This document shows, piece by piece, positions 19,137 to 27,495 of a stretch of DNA of 64,000 nucleotides. Each line of letters starts with the position of its first letter. The first letter of the stretch is position 1. The notes beneath the pieces were generated by a model. The model did no database searches, was not told the origin of the DNA, and saw only the letters and a program-made list of their open reading frames with translations. Made by a program: the position numbers and the translations under genes. The stretch is from assembly GCA_002715425.1 (NCBI GenBank), contig PAYW01000009.1, forward strand, positions 34,143 through 98,142, in the 5' to 3' direction. The stretch is from Actinomycetota bacterium. Lineage in GTDB: Bacteria; Actinomycetota; Acidimicrobiia; Acidimicrobiales; UBA8592.

Positions 19137-19875
19137 AATCTTAAATTTGGAGAAAATTTCAGTCTACTTCGGAGGGAATATCGCAGTTAATGAAGTCTCA
19201 CTTACCATTACCAAGGGAACAATTACAGGATTGATTGGACCAAACGGAGCAGGAAAAACAACACTTTTTAACGTAATCAGCGGGCTTCTAGCTCCATCAT
19301 CTGGAAGGGTCCTGTTCGCCGAAAGAGATATCACTTCTCTAGCTCCTCATAAACGCGCAAGATTTGGTATAGGACGTACTTTTCAGAGGCTTGAAATATT
19401 TAACAGTCTTTCAGTTATCGATAATTTACGTGTTTCACTAGAAATCAGCAACCAATGGAACAATTCCAAACATGCAATTTTGGGTTCAAACATAAATTCC
19501 GAAATTGATAGAATCTTAGATCTAACTGGACTTAATTCTGTCCGTAATAAGATGGCAAGTGAACTACCTACAGGGCAAGCCCGATTGGTAGAACTCGCCA
19601 GAGCTCTTGTCCTCTCTCCGAAACTTTTGCTTCTTGACGAGCCTGCTTCTGGCCAGAATGATGAAGAGACCGAAAGTTTCGGACTACTTTTGAGACAACT
19701 ATGCGATTCCGGAATATCTATTTTTCTAGTTGAACACGATATGAGTCTCGTTATGAATACGTGCGATCTTGTAAATGTCCTTGATTTCGGTAGTCTCATT
19801 GCCAAAGGAACTCCTGTAGAGATTCAAGAGCACGAATTAGTTATTGAAGCGTATTTAGGAGATAAAAAAAGATGA
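19129..19875 (+). CDS. livG: Liv-type ABC transporter ATP-binding protein (LivG-like)
   Basis: This cytoplasmic ATPase powers the Liv-type importer. It contains Walker A GPNGAGKTT, a signature motif LPTGQARLVELARAL in place of the usual LSGGQ, as in LivG proteins, Walker B LLLLDEPASG, and a switch His in LVEHDMSLVM. Length is 248 residues from the ATG at 19129, chosen because GAGAGGAG lies about 8 bases upstream. An earlier in-frame ATG exists at 19105. It overlaps the permease gene by 8 bases and the livF gene by 4 (ATGA). The N-terminal LEKISVYFGGNIAVNEVSL is typical of LivG. Confidence 0.94.
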   Translation: MNEILNLEKISVYFGGNIAVNEVSLTITKGTITGLIGPNGAGKTTLFNVISGLLAPSSGRVLFAERDITSLAPHKRARFGIGRTFQRLEIFNSLSVIDNLRVSLEISNQWNNSKHAILGSNINSEIDRILDLTGLNSVRNKMASELPTGQARLVELARALVLSPKLLLLDEPASGQNDEETESFGLLLRQLCDSGISIFLVEHDMSLVMNTCDLVNVLDFGSLIAKGTPVEIQEHELVIEAYLGDKKR

Positions 19876-20567
19876 TACCTCTCCTGTCCATTCAAAGAAT
19901 CACAGCAGGTTATGGAGAGATATCTATTCTCGAAAACGTATCAATAGAATTATTCCCTGGTGAAATATATGCACTTCTCGGCCCCAACGGGGGCGGAAAA
20001 TCAACCACCCTAAAAGTCTGTTCCGGACAACTAATCCCAACAAAGGGCGAATTGATAATCGCTGGCCAAGTTATGACGGGTTATAAACCCAATGCTTTAG
20101 CAAGAGCGGGAATTTGTACGATCCCAGAAGGGAAGGGGATATTTCCAAACTTAACCGTAAAAGAAAATCTTTTAATGATGACAAATTCTGGCGCAACAAT
20201 AGAAACGATAGAAGAGGTAACCTACGATCGTTTTCCACAACTCTCCTTGCGCACAAAACAACTAGCTGGAACCCTCTCTGGGGGTGAACAACAAATGCTT
20301 GCTATGTCGAGAGCCCTATCAACAGATCCTGCGATATTGCTTCTAGATGAATTGTCAATGGGGCTAGCGCCTCTTATTGTTGGACAATTATACGAAATGG
20401 TTCAACAAATAGCAGAAGAAGGAGTCGCAATTTTGGTAGTCGAACAATTCGCCAGCACTGTATTAGAAATAGCTACTACAGCCGGAATTATGACTCACGG
20501 CAAATTAACCAAGGAAGGAATTCCTTCTGAGATACAACAAGACTTAAAGCACGCTTACTTAGGATAG
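19872..20567 (+). CDS. livF: Liv-type ABC transporter ATP-binding protein (LivF-like)
   Basis: This is the second ATPase of the importer, 231 residues. Walker A is GPNGGGKSTT, the signature LSGGEQQMLAMSRAL, Walker B LLLDELSMGLAP, and a switch region follows in LVVEQFAST. The Ala-Pro after Walker B is a LivF habit. Start overlaps the livG stop as ATGA, so translation is coupled. It ends the ABC operon proper. A small membrane protein and an SDR follow on the same strand with short gaps and may be co-transcribed. Confidence 0.94.
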   Translation: MIPLLSIQRITAGYGEISILENVSIELFPGEIYALLGPNGGGKSTTLKVCSGQLIPTKGELIIAGQVMTGYKPNALARAGICTIPEGKGIFPNLTVKENLLMMTNSGATIETIEEVTYDRFPQLSLRTKQLAGTLSGGEQQMLAMSRALSTDPAILLLDELSMGLAPLIVGQLYEMVQQIAEEGVAILVVEQFASTVLEIATTAGIMTHGKLTKEGIPSEIQQDLKHAYLG

Positions 20568-20586
20568 GCATTACCAAAGGATAATT

Positions 20587-20919
20587 ATGGAAAAGATTAG
20601 GCTAAATGAATTTAGAGACGCAGTAGATTCTTTAAATATAAAGTCGGGGGCACCTGACCGGGACAAGCTATACCATCGACTAGGTGCTATCTTGATGGTC
20701 GCCGGTATTGTTCTTGCGTTTATAGCTTACTTTTTAGCAGGATCTCAGAACAGTGGTGATCTTGCTGTAGATAACATCGAACATAACGAGCACATCATTC
20801 TAGCGATATGTGGAATATCTATCACTGTCGCCGGTGCAGCTACGTTCATTAAATTTGGCATCACAAGATTCATGCGATTCTGGCTTATAAGAAAAATATA
20901 CGAAGATGGAAAGCCTTAA
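20587..20919 (+). CDS. Small membrane protein of unknown function
   Basis: This is a 110-residue protein with two hydrophobic segments, about 32-51 and 69-88, joined by a short polar loop containing several acidic residues (DLAVDNIEHNEH). The N-terminal 30 residues are charged and probably cytoplasmic, as is the basic C-terminal end RFWLIRKIYEDGKP. It lies 19 bases after livF and 14 bases before an SDR gene on the same strand. I do not recognise a family. It could be an accessory of the ABC importer, but nothing specific shows that. Confidence 0.7.
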   Translation: MEKIRLNEFRDAVDSLNIKSGAPDRDKLYHRLGAILMVAGIVLAFIAYFLAGSQNSGDLAVDNIEHNEHIILAICGISITVAGAATFIKFGITRFMRFWLIRKIYEDGKP

Positions 20920-20933
20920 GGAGACTCGCTTAT

Positions 20934-21644
20934 ATGCACGCAGTAATAACTGGAGGCGCTCAGGGTATTGGGTTTGCCTGCGCCCAGAATCTAACTTCCA
21001 ATGGATGGAACGTCACGCTACTGGACAAGGATAATCAACTTCTAAAGCAGGCAAGTTCTGGGCTTAAATGTCAATATGCTGAAGTGAACGTAACCGACAT
21101 AGAGTCAGTCAAAGCGTTCTTCTCGTCAATCAATCATGTAGACGTCTTAATCAATAACGCGGGAATTTGGAGGCCACAGTTTCTAGAGGATTTAAATTTT
21201 CAGGACCAAGAAGAAGTACTAAAAGTTAATGTACTCGGAGCCATGTACTGCACCAGATCTGCGCTCAAGCACCTGCGAAGTTCACCTGCAGCCTCGGTCG
21301 TTAATGTTTCTTCATTAGCGGCACGTACTAATTCTCCTGGCCTTGGTCTATATGCAGCATCAAAATCAGCAATCGAAACACTGACCCAGCAATGGGCTCT
21401 CGAAATCGCTCCAATCCGAGTTAATGCTGTTTCACCAGGTTTGATTGAAACATCTGGTACAAGCGAAAACTACAAAGGATCTGCTAAAGAACGGAGGGCT
21501 AGAGCAGTTCCTTTAGGTAGGGTAGGAGAGCCAAGTGACGTCGCAAAAGTTGTCTCATTTCTTGTCTCGGAAGCAGCATCCTATGTTACGGGTCAGATTA
21601 TTTCTGTTGATGGCGGCCTAGGTGCAGGGAATACGCAAAAATAA
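20934..21644 (+). CDS. Short-chain dehydrogenase/reductase
   Basis: This is a classical SDR of 236 residues with TGGAQGIG at the N-terminus, NNAGIW, a catalytic Ser in VNVSSLA, YAASKSA with the catalytic Tyr and Lys, and the usual GQIISVDGG near the C-terminus. Arrangement and length match the FabG-like branch. The Asp after strand 2 (LLDKDN) suggests NAD preference. AAGGAG lies 10 bases before the ATG. It ends next to a convergent small membrane gene with no gap. The substrate is not predictable. Confidence 0.86.
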   Translation: MHAVITGGAQGIGFACAQNLTSNGWNVTLLDKDNQLLKQASSGLKCQYAEVNVTDIESVKAFFSSINHVDVLINNAGIWRPQFLEDLNFQDQEEVLKVNVLGAMYCTRSALKHLRSSPAASVVNVSSLAARTNSPGLGLYAASKSAIETLTQQWALEIAPIRVNAVSPGLIETSGTSENYKGSAKERRARAVPLGRVGEPSDVAKVVSFLVSEAASYVTGQIISVDGGLGAGNTQK

Positions 21645-21974
21645 TCAGAGAAGCGCGTAATAGGTCCACGCAGCTATTGCTACAGCACCAAAGAAGAAAG
21701 CTGACTTAAATCCGCTTTTCATTACTCCATACCCGAATCCTATAACACCGATAGTTCCAGCGATTACTAAAATAAGAGTAAGAGTCGGATTTGAATTTGC
21801 GGCTTCAATAAGAGAAGGAGGTATCCGGGTAGAAATGGATTCTGGGATAGCGTCCAGAACATTGTCGGGCAATTTATCAATCTCACCTGCAATAATTTTG
21901 TCTCGAATATCTAGAGGAAGGTTATCTAGGATCTCTGAGTCTAAATCCGACAAAGAAGTTGCTTGTAGTACCAT
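21645..21974 (-). CDS. Small membrane protein of unknown function with IP/LP-rich head
   Basis: This is a 109-residue protein. The first 60 residues are rich in Leu, Ile, Asp and Pro with a repeating LP/IP pattern (NLPLDIRDKI, KLPDNVLDAI, SISTRIPPSL). Two hydrophobic segments follow at about 65-82 and 88-107. This gives a cytoplasmic or external head attached by two membrane helices. It is between two SDR genes, convergent with the upstream one without any gap. I do not recognise the family. The repeat-like head is the only distinctive feature. Confidence 0.6.
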   Translation of the reverse strand: MVLQATSLSDLDSEILDNLPLDIRDKIIAGEIDKLPDNVLDAIPESISTRIPPSLIEAANSNPTLTLILVIAGTIGVIGFGYGVMKSGFKSAFFFGAVAIAAWTYYALL

Positions 21975-22025
21975 CTGCCCATTGTTCCTGCAGAAATGAT
22001 GGAAGTGGTGGACTTCTTCAAAAAG

Positions 22026-22808
22026 TTAGACTAAATCTGGCCTCATAATTGCCTCCGTACCGCCATCTACGTATATAACCTGTCCGTGAACAAATGAAGA
22101 GTCACTAGAAAGTAGAAATTTAACGACTTCAGCAATCTGATCTGGATGTCCAGTCTCCATAATGCCACTTGGTAAATTCGAAACTCCTTCGGACAGAATA
22201 GGGTCAGACAATAAGCCATCAAGCATCGCCGTATCCATTTTCCCAGGAGCGACTACATTCAACCGGACACCCTTAGATCCCCAATTCTGCGCGTTAGTGC
22301 GTGCAAAGCGAGCTAAGGCAGCTTTACATGTGCTGTATGCAACTATTCCGGCAACAGATGGGTCATTATTTTGAGCCATACCTAAATAATTTTCTATACC
22401 TTCTCTATCACCTAAATGAAGATAATCCTCAAGTACAGGATCACCTCCAAGGGCTGCTCCGATTGAAGCTATCGCAACAGCAGATGAACCTTCACGAGAA
22501 GCCAAGTAGTCTAAACTCAATTCAAGAACCATCTTTGCAGCGAACCAATTCACTTCAATAATTTCACTCTTATTCTCATGCACTGGGCTAAGGCCTGCAT
22601 TAGAAACTACCCCTTTTAAATTCGGGCACATTGAAAATGCCTCTTTCATTGCACCAATAACTTCATCATCTTTGGAAAGATCAGCTTGAATATCAGGTTT
22701 ACCTTTCCAATCTATCCCTATGACTTTTGAGCCATCCTTCTTTAGAGATTCAGCCACAGAGGCTCCAAGTCCGCTGGTCACTCCAGTTACTATAAATTCT
22801 TTCTCCAT
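22026..22808 (-). CDS. SDR oxidoreductase similar to 3-alpha-hydroxysteroid dehydrogenase/carbonyl reductase
   Basis: This is an SDR of 260 residues. TGVTSGLG binds the coenzyme. SNAGL, the Ser in IASIG and YSTCKAAL (Tyr-x3-Lys) are the active-site elements. The C-terminal GGTEAIMRPDLV is like the ending of Comamonas 3-alpha-hydroxysteroid dehydrogenase, as is the long insert before the YxxxK motif. That similarity suggests, but does not prove, steroid, ketone or aldehyde substrates. The gene is flanked by a minus-strand membrane gene and a divergent TesB thioesterase gene 54 bases away. Confidence 0.86.
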   Translation of the reverse strand: MEKEFIVTGVTSGLGASVAESLKKDGSKVIGIDWKGKPDIQADLSKDDEVIGAMKEAFSMCPNLKGVVSNAGLSPVHENKSEIIEVNWFAAKMVLELSLDYLASREGSSAVAIASIGAALGGDPVLEDYLHLGDREGIENYLGMAQNNDPSVAGIVAYSTCKAALARFARTNAQNWGSKGVRLNVVAPGKMDTAMLDGLLSDPILSEGVSNLPSGIMETGHPDQIAEVVKFLLSSDSSFVHGQVIYVDGGTEAIMRPDLV

Positions 22809-22862
22809 TCCAAAACTTTAGTACCTTAGCGAATCAAGCGTAAATCAGAGTATGATCATCAA

Positions 22863-23672
22863 GTGAATTCCCCCGAAATGATCGACACTTTTAATGAGCT
22901 CATCGCTCTTACCCAGATTAACGAAAATCGTTTCTCAGCTCGAAGCCCCAAATACAACTGGGGGAGAGTGTACGGCGGCCAAGTCGTAGCACAAGCGCTT
23001 AATGCAGCAAAGCAGACGGTAGATCCCAAATATCATGTTCACTCAATTCACGCGTATTTCATTCGAGGAGGATCCAGTGACGAACTTATAGAACTAGAAG
23101 TAGACAGGTTACGCGATGGCAAATCCTTCGCAACTCGTAGAGTTGTGGCAATTCAGTCGCCAGGCGCGATACTAAATCTCTCAGCCTCGTTCCAAATAAA
23201 CGAAGATGGCCCACAAATACAAGAAAAATCACTCCCAAATGACCTGCCGCTACCAAATGACCTGCCATCCGATAATTGGTCAAACATCATGGACAGAAGA
23301 GTCATCCCTAAGGGTGCCCTTTCCAGTGGTCATGGTGTTTGGATTCGTTTAAATGGAGATACCCAACATGATGAAAGCTCATACGAATTAGGCCTAGTTT
23401 ACGCAAGTGATGATGCACCATTCGACGCAGCCGCTCGTCTCCATCCTCAGTTCGACGGGAACTGGGACAACGATGAAGCCCCTAATTTTTTCGGAGCTAG
23501 CTTGGACCACGCAGTTTGGTTTCATCAGAAATCAAATCCATACGACTGGCAATTTCATCACCATATTGGAGTAACCCATATGGGAAATCGTGGCTTAGCA
23601 ACGGGAGCCATTTATTCTAAAGATGGGAAGCATCTTGCTACTGTTACCCAAGAAATCTTGCAGCGTTTTTAG
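22863..23672 (+). CDS. tesB: Acyl-CoA thioesterase II (TesB family)
   Basis: This is a double hot-dog thioesterase of 269 residues that hydrolyses acyl-CoA to fatty acid and CoA. Landmarks are WGRVYGGQVVAQAL, HSIHAYFIRGG, RVVAIQ, and the C-terminal SLDHAVWFH, which includes the Asp of the catalytic triad, and ATVTQE with the Gln. The start is a GTG at 22863. An in-frame ATG at 22878 would remove five residues. A short in-frame tandem duplication of six codons (LPNDLP twice) lies near residues 125-136. The 3' end overlaps the convergent MFS gene by 29 bases. Confidence 0.93.
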   Translation: MNSPEMIDTFNELIALTQINENRFSARSPKYNWGRVYGGQVVAQALNAAKQTVDPKYHVHSIHAYFIRGGSSDELIELEVDRLRDGKSFATRRVVAIQSPGAILNLSASFQINEDGPQIQEKSLPNDLPLPNDLPSDNWSNIMDRRVIPKGALSSGHGVWIRLNGDTQHDESSYELGLVYASDDAPFDAAARLHPQFDGNWDNDEAPNFFGASLDHAVWFHQKSNPYDWQFHHHIGVTHMGNRGLATGAIYSKDGKHLATVTQEILQRF

Positions 23673-25071
23673 AATTCCGCACAGAGTTTCTGCTCGATAA
23701 GAAGACACTGCAAACAAAAGTAGCTAAACCACCTATGGCTATTACCAACACGCCATGTCGATGAGCGTTGAAACTTCCTACGCCACTTGCTTCGCCGACG
23801 ACTGCCAGAACAACTGCAATCCCGAATGCTCCACCTATCCTTTGAAACGTGTGAATAATCGCGGTTGCGCTTCCGATAAAGTTTTCCTCGATTCCTTGAG
23901 CACCAAGAGAAGTTAGTGTCGGCCAAACACCAGCCATCCCTACTCCAGAGCCAAGAAGTGCCAAAATTAGAAGAAGAAGGTTTTCTGATGTCCCACAAAG
24001 CAACCAAAAAAGGCCATACAAAAACGTATAGACCAGAATTCCAGGAATCATGACCCATCGTTCCCCATATTTATCAGCAATTTTGCCGGCATAGATAGAT
24101 AGCAAACTCATAGTCCCTGGCATAATAGTTAAAAGTAAGCCTGCTTTCACTAGACTGTACTCCCAAACTTCAGTTAGGAATAGAATCATCCCTAACCAAT
24201 GCGCATAGAATGCCACCCCAGCAGTTATCGACATTATTGAAGATAATAAAAATCCTTTATTAGAAAAAAGCTGGAGTTGAAGTGGTGAAGATGCAGACGA
24301 ATCGGAACGAATCAGAAGAGCGCCGATTAACAGAAACGAAATAACGAATAATGCAACAGTCCTTAGAGAAGTCCATCCCCAGGAGTCTGCCTTCACGATA
24401 GGTAAAATAAGTGTGGTCAACCCAGCGACTGTTAAAAATACATCTAGTGGTCTCAGAGCAACATTCGAGTCTGGTTTTGCGACTTGTTTAGATCCATATT
24501 TATACAGCAGGTATCCGACAAAAAGGCCTAACGGTATTTGAAGTGCAAATAGCGCCCTCCACGAAAAAGTATCGATTAATTGAGATATAGCGATGGGGGA
24601 GAGCGCACCGGCGACTGCCGTGTAGAATCCCCATCGACCTACAGCTTCACTCCGATTGCCGACTGGAGTATTGCGCAATACAACAGCTATAGCAGCAGGC
24701 CCCATTACAGCTTGACCCGAAGAAGAAATTACTCTTGCTCCAACGAGAGTCCACAACGTAGGAGCGATGGTGCAAAGAATTACGCCAAATGTATAAAAGA
24801 AAACTCCGAATCTATAAAGGCGCTCAGGCCCGTACTTATCAGTTAGTCGTCCGGACTGCAATAAAAGAGCAGCACCGACGATATTAGGTGTCGATAAGAC
24901 CCATGAAGCATTGGCAGCATCTCCATTGGCAATACTCTCTTTGATATCAGGGAAGATAAAGAATGATGATGAAGCATCCCAACCACCGATAAAGCCTGCA
25001 AGAAGTGCAGCGAATACTAATCCCCGTACACTCGCGTCAGGCTTCGTTTCCGCCCCAGATTTCTTTGACAA
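23644..25071 (-). CDS. MFS transporter, DHA2-like drug/proton antiporter
   Basis: This is an integral membrane protein of 475 residues with about 14 hydrophobic segments, in line with the DHA2 group of the major facilitator superfamily. A short cytoplasmic loop after segment 2 carries GRLTDKYGPERLYRFG, the MFS signature region (GxLaDrxGrkr). A second copy, AGKIADKYGERWVM, lies in the C-terminal half. DHA2 members usually export drugs or toxic compounds by proton exchange. The substrate is unknown. It lies 8 bases downstream of the PEP-utilising-domain gene on the same strand, so the two may form an operon. Its end overlaps tesB by 29 bases. Confidence 0.9.
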   Translation of the reverse strand: MSKKSGAETKPDASVRGLVFAALLAGFIGGWDASSSFFIFPDIKESIANGDAANASWVLSTPNIVGAALLLQSGRLTDKYGPERLYRFGVFFYTFGVILCTIAPTLWTLVGARVISSSGQAVMGPAAIAVVLRNTPVGNRSEAVGRWGFYTAVAGALSPIAISQLIDTFSWRALFALQIPLGLFVGYLLYKYGSKQVAKPDSNVALRPLDVFLTVAGLTTLILPIVKADSWGWTSLRTVALFVISFLLIGALLIRSDSSASSPLQLQLFSNKGFLLSSIMSITAGVAFYAHWLGMILFLTEVWEYSLVKAGLLLTIMPGTMSLLSIYAGKIADKYGERWVMIPGILVYTFLYGLFWLLCGTSENLLLLILALLGSGVGMAGVWPTLTSLGAQGIEENFIGSATAIIHTFQRIGGAFGIAVVLAVVGEASGVGSFNAHRHGVLVIAIGGLATFVCSVFLSSRNSVRNSKNAARFLG

Positions 25072-25079
25072 ACCTCCGC

Positions 25080-26798
25080 CTATGGAAGCTCAAGGATAGT
25101 TACAGTTCCTTCAGCTCCATCAACGGTTATTGTGGCACCATCAGGGATCCGCTTACTTGCATCAGTCGCCGACGCAACGCATGGGATTCCGAGTTCACGG
25201 CTAACGATGCTTGCATGGCTTCCAATATTTCCCAAGTCAACAACTACTGCACCAGCGGCTAGAAAAAGTGGCGTCCAAGCAGGATCAGTGTTAAAAGTGA
25301 CTAGAATCTCTCCCGGTTCAAGAGCGCTAGGATCACTAGCATCAAGAATGATCCTGGCTTTCCCTGTATATGTGCCAGGCGAACACCCGTTTCCCTGCAT
25401 CATTTCACCAACAGTGACAGGGGAGTACTCTAAATCTGATTTCTTTGGCCACTCACCAAGAGGAGGACAGACAGTATTGACAATAAATGGTGGGTCCAAG
25501 TCAAATAAGAGTTTATAATCAGCTTCTCTTTCTCGAAGAAGATCAGTGTAAGAAGATGGGTTCTCGATATAACCGTCAACTTCGTTTTCCATAAGCATAT
25601 ATAGCTGTTTTCTATTATCAAGATTGCCTTCAATAACCATCCGGTCAGCAATTTCGTTAAAACACATTCGCGCTTCATGAATCGGTTTTACAGCACTGCA
25701 TTTATTTCGCTCTCTAAGCGCCATCCATAATTCGCCAGCTTTCATGCCCACATTGAACATAGCTAATGCTTCTTCGTTTTGACTGAGAATTCCTTTGAAC
25801 TCTTCTCGTAGTCGTTCTCTTTCGGAAGAATTACGCTCAAAGGCGATAAGAGGATCAGCTGAATCATCTTGTTTTCTGATGAGATTAAGCTGATTGAATG
25901 TTAGCGATAGATTTGATTCGTAAGTGTCAGAACCCGGATCCCATTCATTCGGGCCGCGAGAACCGTGCCGATACAAAAAGCCATCCAAAGAGTTTCTAAA
26001 TTCTTCACTCAACTCATTAAGGTCAATATTTGGGGAGCATTCCTCAAAATGAGCAGTCATTGACTCGGAATTACGTATCATCCTTGACAAAGTCCATAGT
26101 TCACGGCCTATCTCCGCTGAGTCTACATTCCCTATACCAGTAACCAATTTAATAACATCTGATTGGCGCCCTAACTCCGCAAGGATACCGCCCAAAATTG
26201 CTGGGCCATTAGAAGCTGCCAATGAAGCCCAAACGTGCTGTTCGAATACCTGAACAGTGGGATCTTGCATGGCTCGAGCTCTAGAGACTAACTCCTCCAA
26301 TGACAGAGTTGATAAATCAGGTCTACTGTCCCTAAGACTCTGTACCATAACTTTCATCTCTTCAATAGGAGGATGGGAGTCAGTTTCTAGAAGGTATGCA
26401 GTATTCTTCTCCAACCGTTGTGAATGAACTTCGCTCTCGTGCCAGTCTTCGGCAATATACGGAGGGACATCGGGATGTGCATCGAAATAAGCATCATCAA
26501 TCATCTCTGGAGTTGCACCTGGTTGACGAACACCCATCATCCGAGCTTGAGTCAAGGTGTTATAAAAGTAACCACCGAACAACCCAAATGATTCAGGTGG
26601 GTCACCATATTCGTCCGCATCGAATACTCCGTAAGAAACGAAGCCATCTCGACAACCCAGAACAACACCAGATTCCCATGACCAAGTCCATCCGAGTGGA
26701 GTAACAGGATCAGCTAAAACATCGGCTCCGTTAGCTCTTGTGTAGTGTGGAAACTTTTCAGTAGGAGTTCGATCAGTTATCCATTTATCTCCAAGCAC
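25080..26798 (-). CDS. Protein with C-terminal PEP-utilising mobile (phosphohistidine) domain, no ATP-grasp
   Basis: The last 100 residues form a PEP-utilising mobile domain with GDI-like strand LEPGEILVTFNTDPAWTPLF, then the phosphohistidine motif IGSHASIVSRELGIPCV (H528) and VTVDGAEGTV-type ending. In PEP synthases, pyruvate phosphate dikinase and rifampicin phosphotransferase this domain carries the phosphoryl group from an ATP-grasp domain. Here the preceding 470 residues have no ATP-grasp motifs that I can see and begin with WITDRTPTEKFPHYTR. That stretch resembles the middle part of such two-component systems, where a separate gene supplies the ATP domain. No partner is visible nearby. 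An MFS gene follows. Confidence 0.78.
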   Translation of the reverse strand: MLGDKWITDRTPTEKFPHYTRANGADVLADPVTPLGWTWSWESGVVLGCRDGFVSYGVFDADEYGDPPESFGLFGGYFYNTLTQARMMGVRQPGATPEMIDDAYFDAHPDVPPYIAEDWHESEVHSQRLEKNTAYLLETDSHPPIEEMKVMVQSLRDSRPDLSTLSLEELVSRARAMQDPTVQVFEQHVWASLAASNGPAILGGILAELGRQSDVIKLVTGIGNVDSAEIGRELWTLSRMIRNSESMTAHFEECSPNIDLNELSEEFRNSLDGFLYRHGSRGPNEWDPGSDTYESNLSLTFNQLNLIRKQDDSADPLIAFERNSSERERLREEFKGILSQNEEALAMFNVGMKAGELWMALRERNKCSAVKPIHEARMCFNEIADRMVIEGNLDNRKQLYMLMENEVDGYIENPSSYTDLLREREADYKLLFDLDPPFIVNTVCPPLGEWPKKSDLEYSPVTVGEMMQGNGCSPGTYTGKARIILDASDPSALEPGEILVTFNTDPAWTPLFLAAGAVVVDLGNIGSHASIVSRELGIPCVASATDASKRIPDGATITVDGAEGTVTILELP

Positions 26799-27001
26799 TT
26801 TGGCTCCTTCATATATTCGGTTTCAATCATAAGCATTTAGATTCAAACGGTTTGTCAGATTAAAGTTAACAAGAACGCGGTTGATAGTCGAACTAACCTG
26901 TAATTATAAGGGCAATCATACATATTTACTTTACATAACGTGTATTTCCGGCGATTCGATATAACCTACACCGGTTCCCCTATGAGGTTTCGACCCTCTA
27001 T

Positions 27002-27364
27002 TTAGGCGTAAAGCGCTATAACCTGTGCCACTGAATTGACGACTACTATTGATAAAGCCATAAGCCGAAACATGATGAACGGGGCTTTCTTAAAGTTCTT
27101 GCCTATTTCAGAGTTAGCTAGCTCTTCATCCATAGATGATGTACTCGCTCCTATGTCAGCGATAGCTCCATCAAACCAGACAATTGCATTTACTCCGAAT
27201 GAGATAATTGCTGCAGCAATTGCAAATTGCATTTCGCTACCAAAGCTAGCCGCATCTCGAACTAGAAATAAAGTTCCAATCGTTGCTGCCGTATAGACAA
27301 GCACCATCATTCTTAAGTCGCTTGCTCTGTTGCTAACCCAGGCATGTAAAAGTTTAGGTTTCAT
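27002..27364 (-). CDS. Small membrane protein of unknown function
   Basis: This is a 120-residue protein with three probable membrane segments, at about 19-37, 46-64 and 95-117. They are separated by an acidic loop rich in Ser, Asp and Glu (GASTSSMDEELANSEIGK). The N-terminus is basic and short. No catalytic motif or known family is visible. The gene sits alone on the minus strand, between the PEP-utilising-domain gene (203 bases to its left) and the divergent luciferase-like gene. Confidence 0.62.
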   Translation of the reverse strand: MKPKLLHAWVSNRASDLRMMVLVYTAATIGTLFLVRDAASFGSEMQFAIAAAIISFGVNAIVWFDGAIADIGASTSSMDEELANSEIGKNFKKAPFIMFRLMALSIVVVNSVAQVIALYA

Positions 27365-27495
27365 ACTGCTCCTTCTTATAGTTGATATCCAATATCATTC
27401 CATAAATTAGCTTCGAACATACTTTCTTGCTCTAAAGATCCTCAATATCCGTGTACAGCTAACTTTTCTGCATGATGTGACTTCATGAGGCATTA

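Noticed and set aside
22301..22561. Plus-strand frame inside the 3-alpha-HSD-like gene
   Set aside because: It is an antisense shadow. The SDR frame has all its catalytic motifs.
26930..27000. Possible tRNA-like or hairpin stretch (GAGG...CCTC with GGTTTCGACCC)
   Set aside because: It resembles a T-arm only by chance. No acceptor stem, D-arm or anticodon arm can be drawn, and only a 4-bp stem is present.
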